Source: Niveispirillum cyanobacteriorum
Lineage (GTDB): Bacteria; Pseudomonadota; Alphaproteobacteria; Azospirillales; Azospirillaceae
Direction of reading: 5' to 3'
Length of the DNA: 64,000 nt
Assembly (NCBI RefSeq): GCF_002868735.1
Contig: NZ_CP025613.1
Span: 248,001-312,000, forward strand
This document shows, in pieces, positions 19,369 to 28,528 of this stretch. The position numbers and the translations under genes are program-made. Within the stretch, counting starts at the first letter, position 1, and every line of letters begins with the position of its first letter. Below the pieces are notes generated by a model. It saw only the letters and a program-made list of their open reading frames with translations, searched no databases and was not told the DNA's origin.

Positions 19369-19996
19369 TAGGGTGTTCTCCCAGCAAAGCCACTGCCGCT
19401 TCTGATAGAATGGCATTGTCGATGCTGGGAAGGCTGATGCAGCACTCGGCCATCAATCTAACGGATGGCGGAGGAGGGAAAAGCTTTGTGGTCAGGATGA
19501 TGACAGCATCGCCCTGCGCAAGAGCTTGTGGCAACGAACCGGATGTCAACGAAGACCAGTCCGAAAAGCCCTTCGCAACCTTACTGTCAAGAACGCAGCC
19601 CGGTTCCTGACAACTCTCCGGTGCCCGCCCAAACAGGTTGTCATCGAAATCGTCCCGCTCTACGCCGTCCGCGGAAGATCCTTCAGGTTCGGTGCATGCC
19701 TTTCCAGATTTCTGGGCAATGTAAAGCCTCAGTACGTGTTCTACAGGATCGATCCATTCTTTCGACGGCAGCTCCAGCAGCAGAAGGCAGCTCTTCCGAA
19801 CCAATGCATTCGAAAATTCTGGATGCCTATCCAGCGCCCGGCGCAGTAGGGCCCAGGCGACAGCCTGATCCCCACTGCTGATGCCAAACATGCGGCCTGG
19901 GGGACCAAGAGTTCGTTCTTTTACCGCCATACCCGCCAACTGCGCATCAGCGAGGGCGGCAAGGCTGCTTTTTGTTCTGACGGTTGTGGACGTCAT
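19369..19996 (-). pseudogene. N-terminal part of the FtsH-like AAA+ protease split by IS5
   Basis: The first 209 residues of the interrupted gene. It starts MTSTTVRTKSSLAALADAQL and has a helical region that includes GDQAVAWALLRRALDRHPEF and an acidic linker, ending SLPSIDNAILSEAAVALLGE before the insertion. An open frame runs on into the IS to 19343, adding a few foreign residues. It begins 28 bases after the stop of the 242-residue gene, so the two were likely one operon. The N-terminal region may be an adaptor or substrate-recognition domain; nothing more was recognised. Confidence 0.75.
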
Positions 19997-20024
19997 CGTG
20001 GAAATCCTTTTTTCACGACGTTGG

Positions 20025-20717
20025 TCAGACGTGGATTTGGTCTGAAGCCGCTTTTGACTTTAGGCAGAGCAGAGTGTCCAGGCGTTCCTTGAACGACATT
20101 TGCACTTGCTTGAGTCTGAAGCGAATATCGATACCGTACCGCATCTCCAGGTCCTCAAGGCTCACCATGAGGTCTGGCGGCAGCGTGCTCGCCCCATAAA
20201 TCGAGCACAATGCGGCTGTGGCTCTTGAGACCTCGACATTGAGGTGTGATCGGGCATAGCTCACACCAATCAAACCTAAACATCGCAGGTCGCGCAGCGT
20301 TTGCCGCGATTTCCCCGCATCGTTTTTTCCAAGCCCACGCTTGATTTCGATGATGTCGATGATCCCTTTCGCCTTGTCGGCGATGACCATGTCGGGGCGG
20401 GTCTTCCTGCCTACACCGTGGCAATAGTAAAGCAGTGACCCTTGTAGGGCCTCGGGCCTCAGTTCGTTGTCAACAAACTGGTCGGCGACCTGCGGGATAT
20501 AGATGTCGGGATTGCAGAGCACTATCAAATCCTGATTTTCACTGAGAGCAGCTGCAATCGCAGCCTGCTGCAAGTTCCCATCGATGCGGATTGCCGACAT
20601 CATTACCGCATAGGGATATTGCAGGTGGGCTGGGATCGCTGGATCATCATTGGGCTGCAGCTTGTCAAGCCGAGCGAAGGCTTTGTCGAGGCGCGCGGTG
20701 ATGGTGGGGTTGATCAT
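20025..20717 (-). CDS. Unknown protein with a PD-(D/E)XK-like motif
   Basis: A product of 230 residues from ATG 20717 (GGA a few bases ahead); the frame is open to 20753. I do not recognise a named family. The stretch TRPDMVIADKAKGIIDIIEI ends in a D...EIK arrangement seen in PD-(D/E)XK nucleases: Asp before a strand, then E-x-K on the next. The N-terminal part is helical (ITARLDKAFARLDKLQ). It is the first gene of a probable two-gene operon with the AAA+ protease and is divergent from an XRE regulator. Nuclease function is inference only. Confidence 0.5.
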   Translation of the reverse strand: MINPTITARLDKAFARLDKLQPNDDPAIPAHLQYPYAVMMSAIRIDGNLQQAAIAAALSENQDLIVLCNPDIYIPQVADQFVDNELRPEALQGSLLYYCHGVGRKTRPDMVIADKAKGIIDIIEIKRGLGKNDAGKSRQTLRDLRCLGLIGVSYARSHLNVEVSRATAALCSIYGASTLPPDLMVSLEDLEMRYGIDIRFRLKQVQMSFKERLDTLLCLKSKAASDQIHV

Positions 20718-20859
20718 TATGATTTCCAACAAGACAGTTACATGACTAGACATAAATATGTCCTATGCGATCCAGTGTCAAGGCCTCTTTTGGTGTGCTC
20801 CAAAACTGTTTATGGTGCCGCTGCGCGTTGAGTAAGGACGGTACGAAAGGGGGGGGCGG
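20718..20859. promoter_or_regulatory. Divergent promoter region of the XRE/AAA module
   Basis: These 142 bases separate two divergent genes, the usual place for self-regulation by an XRE protein. A poly-G tract precedes the XRE start. No operator was defined. Confidence 0.35.
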
Positions 20860-21165
20860 ATGGCTCGGCCAAGTTGGGACGGTGTTGCTGATGCCTGCGC
20901 CTTGCTAAGGGAGGCCCTTGCCGTTGATGGATTACCGACCTCAGCGTCAGCACCCATCCAGCGCGCCCTAGCAATTCTTTCGTCAAAGGTCGATGGCGCG
21001 ATGAGTAAGGAGGAGTTCAAGGAGATTCGCCGCAGCATTGGTCGTACACAGGAGGATCTTGCGTCTGATCTGGGCGTGCGGACCCGCACAATTTCACGCT
21101 ATGAGAATGGGGAGGTCCCCATTCCTGCTGCCATTGCGGCGGCGGTCAAAGCGTTATCAAAGTGA
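20860..21165 (+). CDS. XRE-family helix-turn-helix regulator
   Basis: A 101-residue DNA-binding protein. Residues about 1-45 are helical without a known motif. Residues about 48-100 form a Cro/C1-type helix-turn-helix: FKEIRRSIGRTQEDLASDLG, then VRTRTISRYENGEVPIPAAI. It faces away from the operon of the 242-residue protein and the AAA+ protease, and probably represses it. Such an arrangement is common in toxin-antitoxin and defence islands, but this set of partners is not one I can name. Confidence 0.85.
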   Translation: MARPSWDGVADACALLREALAVDGLPTSASAPIQRALAILSSKVDGAMSKEEFKEIRRSIGRTQEDLASDLGVRTRTISRYENGEVPIPAAIAAAVKALSK

Positions 21166-21857
21166 TCGACGTTTTATCCCTGGATGTTATCCGATATGAA
21201 GTTGCGTCCTCGTTACCGAGGAAGGATATCGGGTGAAAAAAGCCTAGCCTGAAAAATTCATCAGGCTGTGACGGGCATATAGGCACGCAAACACTTCCAG
21301 CGGTTCAGCGTACGTACTGCGCGGGCCGTCTGGAACCGGACAGCGCACACGGCGACCCTGTACAATTAGACGAACGGCCCGCCCCTACTAGTGCAGGTCG
21401 ACTAGGTGCTGCCAGTAATGGCCATGGATAAGGCTCGACATTGTTGAACAGGAGGGGCAAGGCCAAGGGCCCATGCTACAGGCCGCCTTTCTCAGGACGA
21501 CATCATCAGACTGGCCCGTATGCTGAATCAATCTCGGCGGCGGAGGCAGTGCCGACAACAGCTGTTCCGATATCGAGTCCAGGGGGAGGATGGTAGTTCT
21601 TATAATGGACCTATTCTGACCCACCAAAACCAGAAGTCGCCATACAAAGTGCGGATGAACCATTTCCGTTTCGCCCTTAACATCCCTGGTGCGGGGATCG
21701 GGCACCGGCGGCCTGGTGCCGGCTCATCCCTTACCGCAAGGATGAACGCGCCTGCGAACATCCGGCCCATTGAATGGCTCGATCCAGGCCGGGGCGTTCA
21801 GCGGCTATACGGCGCTGACCCGTGCGCCGCCTGATCCGCGCTATGGGTCGGGCGGCG
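21166..21857. other. Degenerate non-coding stretch
   Basis: About 690 bases hold only short open frames on both strands, with no start signals or recognisable domains. It is probably decayed mobile DNA lying before an IS21 end. Confidence 0.45.
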
Positions 21858-21969
21858 TCGATCACTCCCATGCCGTCCAACGCTCAACGCGCAGGGGGAA
21901 GGGTCACATGGGTCCATTCTTGATGGAAGTAAGCCGCCTCCCCGAGTCAACTCCGTGTAGGAAGCAATA
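21858..21969. mobile_element. Relic of an IS21-type terminal region
   Basis: This aligns, with many substitutions, to the region upstream of istA in the intact IS21 element (30822-30933). Shared words include CGCTCAACGCG, GTCACATG, TAAGCCGCC and GTCAA, in the same order. No istA remains beside it. Confidence 0.6.
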
Positions 21970-22082
21970 GGCATTTTACCAAATTGACTTTAAGTAGCTG
22001 TTTTAACAAAAATATTGATTTATTGATTTCAGTAAACTACCAGCTATTTTTTCTATAAATCTTATCAATACACCCTCCGGCC

Positions 22083-22194
22083 TCCGAAAATCGCCCAATC
22101 TTCGGAAAATACCGGCAATTTTCTGAACAATTGAACGCAGCGAGAGCGGGTGCGAAACGGCCAACAGGGGGCATATGGGCGAGCAAGGGGATGT
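22083..22194. repeat. 112-base direct repeat, copy 1
   Basis: Nearly identical to 22252-22363, offset 169. It starts TCCGAAAATCGCCCAATC and ends at GCAAGGGGATGT. Inside are shorter CAATnTTCnGAA words spaced about 20 bases apart. Confidence 0.8.
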
Positions 22195-22251
22195 TACCCA
22201 AGGGGGAGCGACGGATCAGGCAGCTTCGCCAGGCCGCACCACTGCCAATTT

Positions 22252-22363
22252 TCCGAAAATCGCCCAATCTTCTGAAAACACCGGCAATTTTCTGAACAAT
22301 TGAACGCAGCGAGGGCGGGTGCGAAACGGCCAACAGGGGGCGTGTGGGCGAGCAAGGGGATGT
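22252..22363. repeat. 112-base direct repeat, copy 2
   Basis: Second copy with a few substitutions. The 57-base spacer between the copies is unrelated, and the internal CAATTTTC-type words extend a little to its left (22244-22258). Confidence 0.8.
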
Positions 22364-22395
22364 CATCCCCAATGTGATCCTTCACAATGGTCTCA

Positions 22396-22513
22396 TGTAC
22401 AATTATCTTGTACACCTCGCTAACTCATTGATATTAAAAGATGTACAAAGTTATTGTACATCTTTTAGATTATGCATTCATTCCTAGTATGGTTGTACAA
22501 TGTTTTTGTACAA
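22396..22513. repeat. Three TTGTACAA-type inverted repeats
   Basis: TGTACAA and TTGTACA face each other with a five-base spacer three times: 22396-22414, 22436-22466 and 22493-22513. The middle one extends to a perfect 13-base stem (AAAAGATGTACAA). Centres are about 46 and 52 bases apart. The regular spacing looks like binding sites of one dimeric protein, for example an operator array, a partition site or a replication origin. No gene for such a protein is next to it. Confidence 0.7.
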
Positions 22514-22719
22514 TCCTCAGAATTCAGCCCAAAAATGCGTCGTATTTTTGAGGAGTTAACCCCCTCCGTAATTGAGGAGTTAATGGGGGGAAAGCTGTTG
22601 TTCGATCGCAGCGCATGCGGCCTATCCGGTGATATGGGGATGACGGGACAGAAGGCAAAGGGCAGTTATCGGAAGATATACCTATCGTACCGTTCTGGGT
22701 AAGTCAGACAAAAATTGGG

Positions 22720-23728
22720 TGAACCGGTCCGGGATTGTCGGCGGCTCCAACTCCTGAGAGGATGGGGCTACGATGAGCAAGACAACGAACAAATTTTCAG
22801 GTGAGGTCCGCGAGCGGGCTGTTCGGCTGGTTCTGGATCAGGAGAAGGATCATCCGTCGCGATGGGCGGCGGTGTCGTCCGTGGCGTCCAAGATTGGGTG
22901 TTCTGCGCACACGCTGAATGAATGGGTCAAGAGAGCCGAGGTCGAAAGCGGCAGCCGTGCTGGCATTCCGCTGGATGTGCTGGAGAAGCTGAAGGCGCAG
23001 GAACGGGAGATCCGGGAGTTGCGCCAAGCGAACGAGATTCTTCGCAAGGCCTCGGCATATTTCGCGATGGCGGAGCTCGACCGCCGACAGAAATGATGTT
23101 GGGCTTTGTTGATGCCCACCGCGGGGACTATGGGGTCGAGCCAATCTGCAAGGTATTGCCGATTGCCCCTTCCACCGTGCGACAGCACACGGCACGCGCA
23201 GCTGATCCGACCAAACTGCCGGCCCGGGCACAGCGCGATATCGGGCTGAAGGCCGATATCCGGGGGGTGTTTGATGAGAATTTCGAGGTCTATGGGGTCC
23301 GAAAAGTGTGGCGACAGTTGCAGCGGGAGGGCATCCAGGTGGCACGCTGCACGGTCGCGCGGCTGATGCGGGAGATGGGCCTGCGCGGCGCCATCCGCGG
23401 CAAGCCTGTGAAAACCACCATTGCCGACAAGGCCTTACCCTGTCCACTGGACCGGGTGAACCGGCAATTCCGGGCCGTCAGGCCCGATCAGCTGTGGCTT
23501 TCTGATTTCACCCCTGATCAAGTCCGGGGCAGTCTCAATGTGTCCACCTGGAGCGGGTTCGTCTACGTGGCCTTCATCATCGAAGCCTTTGCCCGGCGGA
23601 TTGTCGGCTGGCGAGTGTCCCGGACGGCTGACGCCGGTTTTGTCCTGGATGCCCTGGAGCAGGCCCTGCATCAACGCCGACCGACGAGGAAATCCGGACT
23701 GGTTCACCATTCGGACCGGGGCAGCCAA
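22720..23728 (+). mobile_element. IS3-family element, 3' truncated
   Basis: The left end TGAACCGGTCCGGG at 22720 is typical of IS3-family termini. It carries orfA and most of orfB, then homology stops after the HHSDRGSQ motif at 23728. The right end is lost. Confidence 0.8.
22773..23096 (+). CDS. IS3-family transposase OrfA
   Basis: A 107-residue helix-turn-helix protein: [35 protein letters not shown] and a leucine-zipper-like end [20 protein letters not shown]. It binds the IS ends. OrfB overlaps its stop and is normally joined by a -1 frameshift. Confidence 0.92.
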   Translation: MSKTTNKFSGEVRERAVRLVLDQEKDHPSRWAAVSSVASKIGCSAHTLNEWVKRAEVESGSRAGIPLDVLEKLKAQEREIRELRQANEILRKASAYFAMAELDRRQK

Positions 23729-23779
23729 GGCGGTCTCAACCGGTCGTCGCAACAGCCCTTTGATAGGAAGTTGGGATAG
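23093..23779 (+). pseudogene. IS3-family transposase OrfB, C-terminally truncated
   Basis: The DDE integrase starts at about 23093 ([20 protein letters not shown]). It keeps the HTH_21-like region [20 protein letters not shown], the first Asp in LWLSDFTP and the second in LVHHSDRGSQ. After that, foreign sequence ends the frame at 23779, so the third catalytic Glu is missing and the protein cannot work. Confidence 0.88.
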
Positions 23780-23839
23780 CCGAACGGAAGCGCCGATCAG
23801 ACAGATCTGGACGTGCCCCGGTATTTTCCCCTGGACGCC

Positions 23840-24131
23840 CTGGCATTGTCCGCCGCGAAGATCGACGACGGTTCTGGGGTCTAATTGCTCTTGGTCGTTC
23901 AAGCGAAGACGCGGCCAAGGAAGTTGGATTATCAGCGCCGGTCGGCTCCAGATGGTTTCGCGAGGCTGGCGGCATGCCCCCCAAACATCTTTCACCATCG
24001 GCCCCGTGTCCGGTCGGACGCTATCTATCCTTGCCAGAGCGGGAGGAGATTACGCTGATGCCGGCGCGGGGATGTGCTTTGCGGGTGATCGCACGGCATC
24101 TGAAACGATCTCCCTCGACGATATCCCGCGA
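23840..24131 (+). pseudogene. IS30-family transposase, N-terminal fragment
   Basis: A frame reading RRFWGLIALGRSSEDAAKEV, then GSRWFREAGGMPP, YLSLPEREEITLMPARG and HLKRSPSTISRD is the N-terminal DNA-binding region of IS30-type transposases. It has no start codon of its own and stops where an IS21-type end begins. Confidence 0.75.
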
Positions 24132-24150
24132 TGTTGATTTCCACGCGGAA
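24132..24150. mobile_element. 19-base IS21 terminal fragment at an IS30/IS66 junction
   Basis: These bases are identical to the first 19 bases of the intact IS21 terminal repeat at 25775. IS30 sequence lies left and IS66 sequence right, so this is a recombination scar. Confidence 0.7.
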
Positions 24151-24358
24151 GAATTTCCTGTTCCTGGGCTCCGAGGCTGGCGGCAAGCGGGCGGCGGATC
24201 TCTACACCGTGCTGGAGACGGCCCGGCTCAACGGGCTGAACCCGGAGGCCTGGCTGGCCGAGGCCATCGACCGCATGGCCAGGGGCCATCCGATCAATCG
24301 CCTGGATGAACTTCTCCCCTGGAACTGTCGGGAGCCGGCGCTACAATCGCCGGCATGA
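24147..24358 (+). pseudogene. IS66-family TnpC, C-terminal fragment
   Basis: The frame RKNFLFLGSEAGGKRAADLY, then TVLETARLNGLNPEAWLAEA and GHPINRLDELLPWN, is the highly conserved C-terminus of IS66 transposase TnpC. About 70 of roughly 500 residues remain. The downstream passenger gene overlaps its stop. Confidence 0.88.
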
Positions 24359-24996
24359 ACCAGGCCGACCCATCCCCCGGTGCCACATCCTTCCACGAGA
24401 TCGCCACCCTGCGCATCGAGTTGAAGGATAGTGATCCCCTGATCTGGCGTGAACTGGAGGTGCCGACCTCCGTCACGTTGAAGGTGCTGCACGATATCGT
24501 CCAGGTCGCCATGGGCTGGCTCGATTATCATCTCTGGGAATTCACCGTGGACGACCGGCGCTATGGCCTGCCATCCGACGAGGATTGGGGAACCGGTCGC
24601 CTCTATGACGCCACCAAGGTCCGCCTGCGCGATATCCTGAAACCCCGCCGCACCCGCATCGACTACCTCTATGATTTCGAGGACAATTGGGAACACCGGC
24701 TGATCATCACCCGCGTCCGCCAGGGCGATCCCGGCCTGGGATATCCCCGCTATCTCGGCGGGGAACGCAATGCGCCGCCGGAGGATTGCGGTGGCATCCA
24801 CGGGTTCTACGACATGCTCGCCATCCTGGCCAACCAGGACCATCCCGACCATGCCGAAATCGCCGAATGGCTGGATGAGTACAATCCCAACACCATCGAT
24901 GAAATCCCGATGCAGTATGCCCTCAGCCGCATCGCAAACCGCAGAAACGCTGCCGCCAAACGCCTCAAAAACGAAAAAAACGCGGGGAACGACTGA
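24355..24996 (+). CDS. Plasmid pRiA4b ORF-3 family protein, IS66 passenger
   Basis: An intact 213-residue protein of the pRiA4b ORF-3-like family. Key parts are LRIELKDSDPLIWRELEVPT, then VTLKVLHDIVQVAMGWLDYH, LWEFTVDDRRYG, YDFEDNWEHRLII and the APPEDCGGIHGFYDML ending. The function of the family is unknown; it is often carried inside IS66-like elements of Rhizobiales and Rhodospirillales. It starts four bases inside the TnpC fragment and may be translated with it. Confidence 0.9.
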   Translation: MNQADPSPGATSFHEIATLRIELKDSDPLIWRELEVPTSVTLKVLHDIVQVAMGWLDYHLWEFTVDDRRYGLPSDEDWGTGRLYDATKVRLRDILKPRRTRIDYLYDFEDNWEHRLIITRVRQGDPGLGYPRYLGGERNAPPEDCGGIHGFYDMLAILANQDHPDHAEIAEWLDEYNPNTIDEIPMQYALSRIANRRNAAAKRLKNEKNAGND

Positions 24997-25003
24997 CGCT
25001 TAC
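24993..25003. mobile_element. IS66 right terminal repeat
   Basis: CTGACGCTTAC here reads GTAAGCGTCAG inward, a typical IS66-family end. It closes the IS66 remnant just after the passenger gene. Confidence 0.6.
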
Positions 25004-25122
25004 GGTTCAAATCGCGGGTGCCAACACCCGCATCCAACCTGCCGAGGCACAGTGGTCACTGGTTTGAGCCTCCGGCAAACCCTTACCGGTTCACTTTGTA
25101 ACTCCGTTTGCGGAAAGCCGCG

Positions 25123-25774
25123 TTAGATGTGGGCCTCTCCCAGGCTGACAAGGATTTTCCCGCCTGCATTGTTCTGTTCAAACAAGCTACAGAAGGCTGC
25201 GGGGGCCTGTTCAAGACCGTGGAAATACGTTTCACGGAACTGCATCCACCCCTGTTCACGCCACCGCACCATGTCGGCGACGAACGTGTCATAGGCATGC
25301 AGGCTGTCCATGAAACGGTAGGCCTTTATCGTCAGGAACCGATCAAGGACATATTCGAAATTCTTGAACGGCGGCACCTTGCCACCCGTATTGTAGACGC
25401 TGACAAAGCCGCTGATGAGGATTTGCTTCAACTCATTCATCAGGGGCAGGCAGGCGGAAAGGTGATCGGGGCCGGCATTCTCCAGGACCAGGTCGATCCC
25501 GCCCGGGCAGGACGCGGCCAGGGCCGTCTCATAGGGTGTGCGCCGGTAGTTGAAGGCATGATCCACACCCAGATCGTCGATAAGCCAGCGAACCTTGTCG
25601 TCGGACCCCGCCGATGACACGACGCGCAGGCCCTCGATCTTCCCGATCTGACAGGCGACGGACCCGACCGCACCGGCACCGCTGGAAATGACGACCGTGT
25701 CGCCCGGACTGGCATTCGACAGGCACGACATTGCGGCATAGGCGGTCTGGACTTGCCCGGAAAAAGTGGAGAGC
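25123..25774 (-). pseudogene. NADP-dependent MDR oxidoreductase, 5' truncated
   Basis: The C-terminal 217 residues of a CurA/leukotriene-B4-dehydrogenase-like oxidoreductase. The frame is open to the IS21 end and reads GQVQTAYAAMSCLSNASPGD, then TVVISSGAGAVGSVACQIGK (the nucleotide-binding loop) and FNYRRTPYETALAASCPGGI. It ends KILVSLGEAHI. The N-terminal catalytic domain of about 120 residues is missing and is not found beyond the IS21 element, so the loss was not a simple insertion. Confidence 0.85.
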
Positions 25775-25847
25775 TGTTGATTTCCACGCGGAATTGACCC
25801 GGGATTTCCATCGAGAAATGACCCACCATTGAGTTATGCGGCGGGGT

Positions 25848-26642
25848 TTATGGTTGGGTCAAGGCATGTGGATTTCCTTTTCTCTTGCCGGATGCTGCGG
25901 CGGTGCTGGCTTTGAAACGAAAGCTGTCATTTCCGGTTTCGACGATGTGACAGCGATGTGTCAGGCGATCGAGCAAGGCGGTGGTCATTTTGGCATCGCC
26001 AAAGACGGTGGCCCATTCGCTGAAGCTGAGGTTGGTGGTTATGATGACGCTGGTCCGCTCGTAGAGTTTGCTGAGCAGGTGGAATAGCAGCGCACCGCCA
26101 GATGCGCTGAACGGCAGGTATCCGAGTTCGTCTAGAATCACGAGATCCAGGCGTGTCATGGCCTCGGCCAACTGCCCGGCTTTACCCTTGGCCTTCTCCT
26201 GCTCGAGCGCGTTGACGAGTTCGATGGTCGATATGAAACGGGCTTTACGACGATGATGTTCGATCGCCTGGATGGCGATAGCCGTTGCGATGTGGGTTTT
26301 TCCGGTACCGGGACCACCGATCAACACGACATTCTGCGCGCCGTCGATGACCGCGCAGCTATGGAGCTGCCGCACTGTGGCCTCGTTGATCTCACTGGCC
26401 TGGAAATCGAAACCTGCCAGATCCTTGTAGGCTGGGAACCGTGCGGCTTTCATGTGATAGGCGATGGAACGCACCTCACGTTCCGCCATCTCGGCTTTCA
26501 GCAGTTGGTTCAGAATGGGGATGGCGGCCTCAAAGGCGGGAGCGCCCTGCTCAATCAGATCGGTGACGGCCTGCGCCAAGCCATACATCTTGAGACTTCG
26601 CAGCATGATGACGATGGCAGCGCTGGCGGGGTCATGACGCAT
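25848..26642 (-). CDS. istB: IS21 helper ATPase IstB
   Basis: A 264-residue AAA+ ATPase that assists IstA. ATG 26642 was chosen because it overlaps the istA stop and gives the usual start ([20 protein letters not shown]). Walker A is [11 protein letters not shown], Walker B is [20 protein letters not shown], followed by [20 protein letters not shown]. The frame is open to 26765. It appears intact. Confidence 0.93.
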   Translation of the reverse strand: MRHDPASAAIVIMLRSLKMYGLAQAVTDLIEQGAPAFEAAIPILNQLLKAEMAEREVRSIAYHMKAARFPAYKDLAGFDFQASEINEATVRQLHSCAVIDGAQNVVLIGGPGTGKTHIATAIAIQAIEHHRRKARFISTIELVNALEQEKAKGKAGQLAEAMTRLDLVILDELGYLPFSASGGALLFHLLSKLYERTSVIITTNLSFSEWATVFGDAKMTTALLDRLTHRCHIVETGNDSFRFKASTAAASGKRKGNPHALTQP

Positions 26643-27617
26643 GACGGCCTCCAGCAGTGCGGGCACGCAGGTCGTCATAGCGTTCGACATTGGCCTTGGG
26701 TTCATGGCGCAGGAGCAGGGTCTGCGGTGCGCTGATGGTCGGCCCGTCGGTCGGCTTGCCATCAATCAGACGATGCAGGATGTTCAGGATATGGGTTTTG
26801 GTCGCGACGCCGTCGGACAGGGCCAGTTCGACCGCAGCCAGCACCGCCTGCTCATCGTGCTGCAGAACCAGGGCTAGGATATCGACCATGTCGCGATCCC
26901 CACCGGGACGCCGCAGCATCTGATCCTGTAATCGCCGGAACCCCGACGGCAGGTCCGCGAAGGGGGCGCCATTGCGCAACGCGCCGGGTTTGCGTTGGAT
27001 CACCGACAGATAATGGCGCCAGTCATAAATTGTCCGGGGCATTTGACGGGATCGGTCAATCCACCGTTCATGCTGGCACAGAATATTTCCCTCGGCCGCC
27101 ATAACAAGCCGATCCGGGTAGACCCGCAGGCTGACGGGCCGGTTCGCGAAAGACGCCGGCACGCTGTAGCGATTGCGCTCGAAGCTGATGAGGCAGGTCG
27201 GTGAGACGCGCTTGCTCTGTTCAATGAACCCGTCAAACTGGGGCGGCACCGGCATCAGCGCGGACCGTTCCTCTGCCCAGATATCGGCCAGGGTCCCGAC
27301 GAGATGGCCATGCGGTATCTCCTGCCACAGCGCCAGGCAGCGTTGTTCAAGCCAGTCATTCAGCGCGGCCAAGTCGGGGAAATCCGGTGTCGGCTGCCAC
27401 AGCCGTGGCCGTGCGTCCTGCACATTTTTCTCGACCTGCCCTTTCTCCCAGCCCGACGCCGGGTTGCAGAATGACAGCTCGAAGACATAGTGGTTGGCCA
27501 TTGCCAGAAATCGCAAATTGATCTGACGCTCCTTGCCACGCCCGACGCGATCCACCGCCGTGCGCATATTGTCGTAGATCCCGCGCCCCGGTACGCCGCC
27601 GAAGACGCGGAAGCCAT
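26632..27617 (-). pseudogene. istA: IS21 transposase IstA, C-terminal part
   Basis: About 328 residues after the insertion point: HGFRVFGGVPGRGIYDNMRT, then AVDRVGRGKERQINLRFLAM, the DDE Glu region GWEKGQVEKNVQDARPRLW and the C-terminal DNA-binding region. Joined to the part at 30277-30820 it gives exactly 510 codons in frame. Confidence 0.88.
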
Positions 27618-27686
27618 GCCAGAGCTGGTCCCCGGTGAGCGGACAGTTTGGTAAGCTTGGTTCGGCCTTATTGAAGGACGACCGAC

Positions 27687-27971
27687 ATGGCGGGACAGAG
27701 GAAGCGATATTCAGCGGATTTCAAGGCGAAGGTGGCGCTGGAGGCGATCCGGGGCGAGTTGACGATGGCGCAGCTTGTGTCGAAGCACGGTGTTCACCAG
27801 ACGATGATCAGTGCTTGGCGTAAGCAGGCGATCGAGGGGATGGCGGCGTCGTTTTCCGGCAAAGCCGAGGCCAGCCCGGTTGTTGATGCGGCCGAGATCG
27901 ACCGGCTGCACGCCAAGATTGGCCAGTTGGTAGTGGAGCGGGATTTTTTGCGCAAGGCCTCCGGTCGATGA
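27687..27971 (+). CDS. IS3-family transposase OrfA
   Basis: A 94-residue DNA-binding protein: QRKRYSADFKAKVALEAIRG, VSKHGVHQTMISAWRKQAIE and the C-terminal IGQLVVERDFLRKASGR. It overlaps orfB by four bases (ATGA), the usual signal for coupling or frameshifting. It appears intact. Confidence 0.92.
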   Translation: MAGQRKRYSADFKAKVALEAIRGELTMAQLVSKHGVHQTMISAWRKQAIEGMAASFSGKAEASPVVDAAEIDRLHAKIGQLVVERDFLRKASGR

Positions 27972-28528
27972 GCGCCGGTCGGAGGCGGGAGATGGTGGAT
28001 CGGTCACATCCCAGCTTGTCGGTTGTTCGGCAATGCTCGCTGCTGTCGATCAGCCGGTCGCATTATTACGGGCCGGTACGGGGCGAGAGCGCTGAGAACC
28101 TGGCGCTGATGCGGCTGATCGATGCCCAGTTCCTGGAGACGCCCTGGTATGGCAGCCGACAGATGACCCATCATCTGCGGCGCCAGGGCCATGTGGTCAA
28201 TCGCAAACGGGTGCGCCGGCTGATGGGCCGGATGGGGTTGGCAGCCATCTACCAACGGCCAAAGACCAGCGTTCCCCATCCCGAGCACAAGATCTGGCCC
28301 TACCTGCTGCGGGATCTGACCATCGACCGGCCGGACCATGTCTGGTGTACGGACATCACCTACATTCCCATGCGACGGGGCTTCCTGTACCTGATCGCCG
28401 TGATGGACTGGGCATCGCGTAAGGTGCTGGCCTGGAAACTGTCCAATTGCATGGATATCGATTTCTGCCTGGAGGCCCTGCAGGAGGCCATGGCCCGCCA
28501 CGGCAAGCCGGAAATCTTCAACACCGAC
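27968..28528 (+). pseudogene. IS3-family transposase OrfB, N-terminal part (split by IS110)
   Basis: 187 codons before the IS110 insertion. It has LSVVRQCSLLSISRSHYYGP, WYGSRQMTHHLRRQGHVVNR, the first catalytic Asp in VWCTDITYIPMRRGFLYLIA and the second in PEIFNTD, where the insertion falls. With 29920-30216 it rejoins in frame as NTD-QGGQFTSPRFTG, giving 285 residues. Confidence 0.9.

Noticed and set aside
21388..21834. Overlapping frames of about 105 residues on both strands
   Set aside because: No recognisable domain or start signals; probably decayed mobile DNA.
22037..22415. Small minus-strand frames over the 112-base repeats
   Set aside because: Their translations are copies of each other only because the DNA is repeated; no ribosome site or family.
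22436..22466. Rho-independent terminator
   Set aside because: The stem is AT-rich and is one of three spaced copies of the same site, so a protein-binding site fits better.
22472..22702. 76-residue plus-strand frame beside the TTGTACAA array
   Set aside because: It overlaps the third inverted repeat, has no ribosome site and ends at the IS3 edge; coding is not supported.
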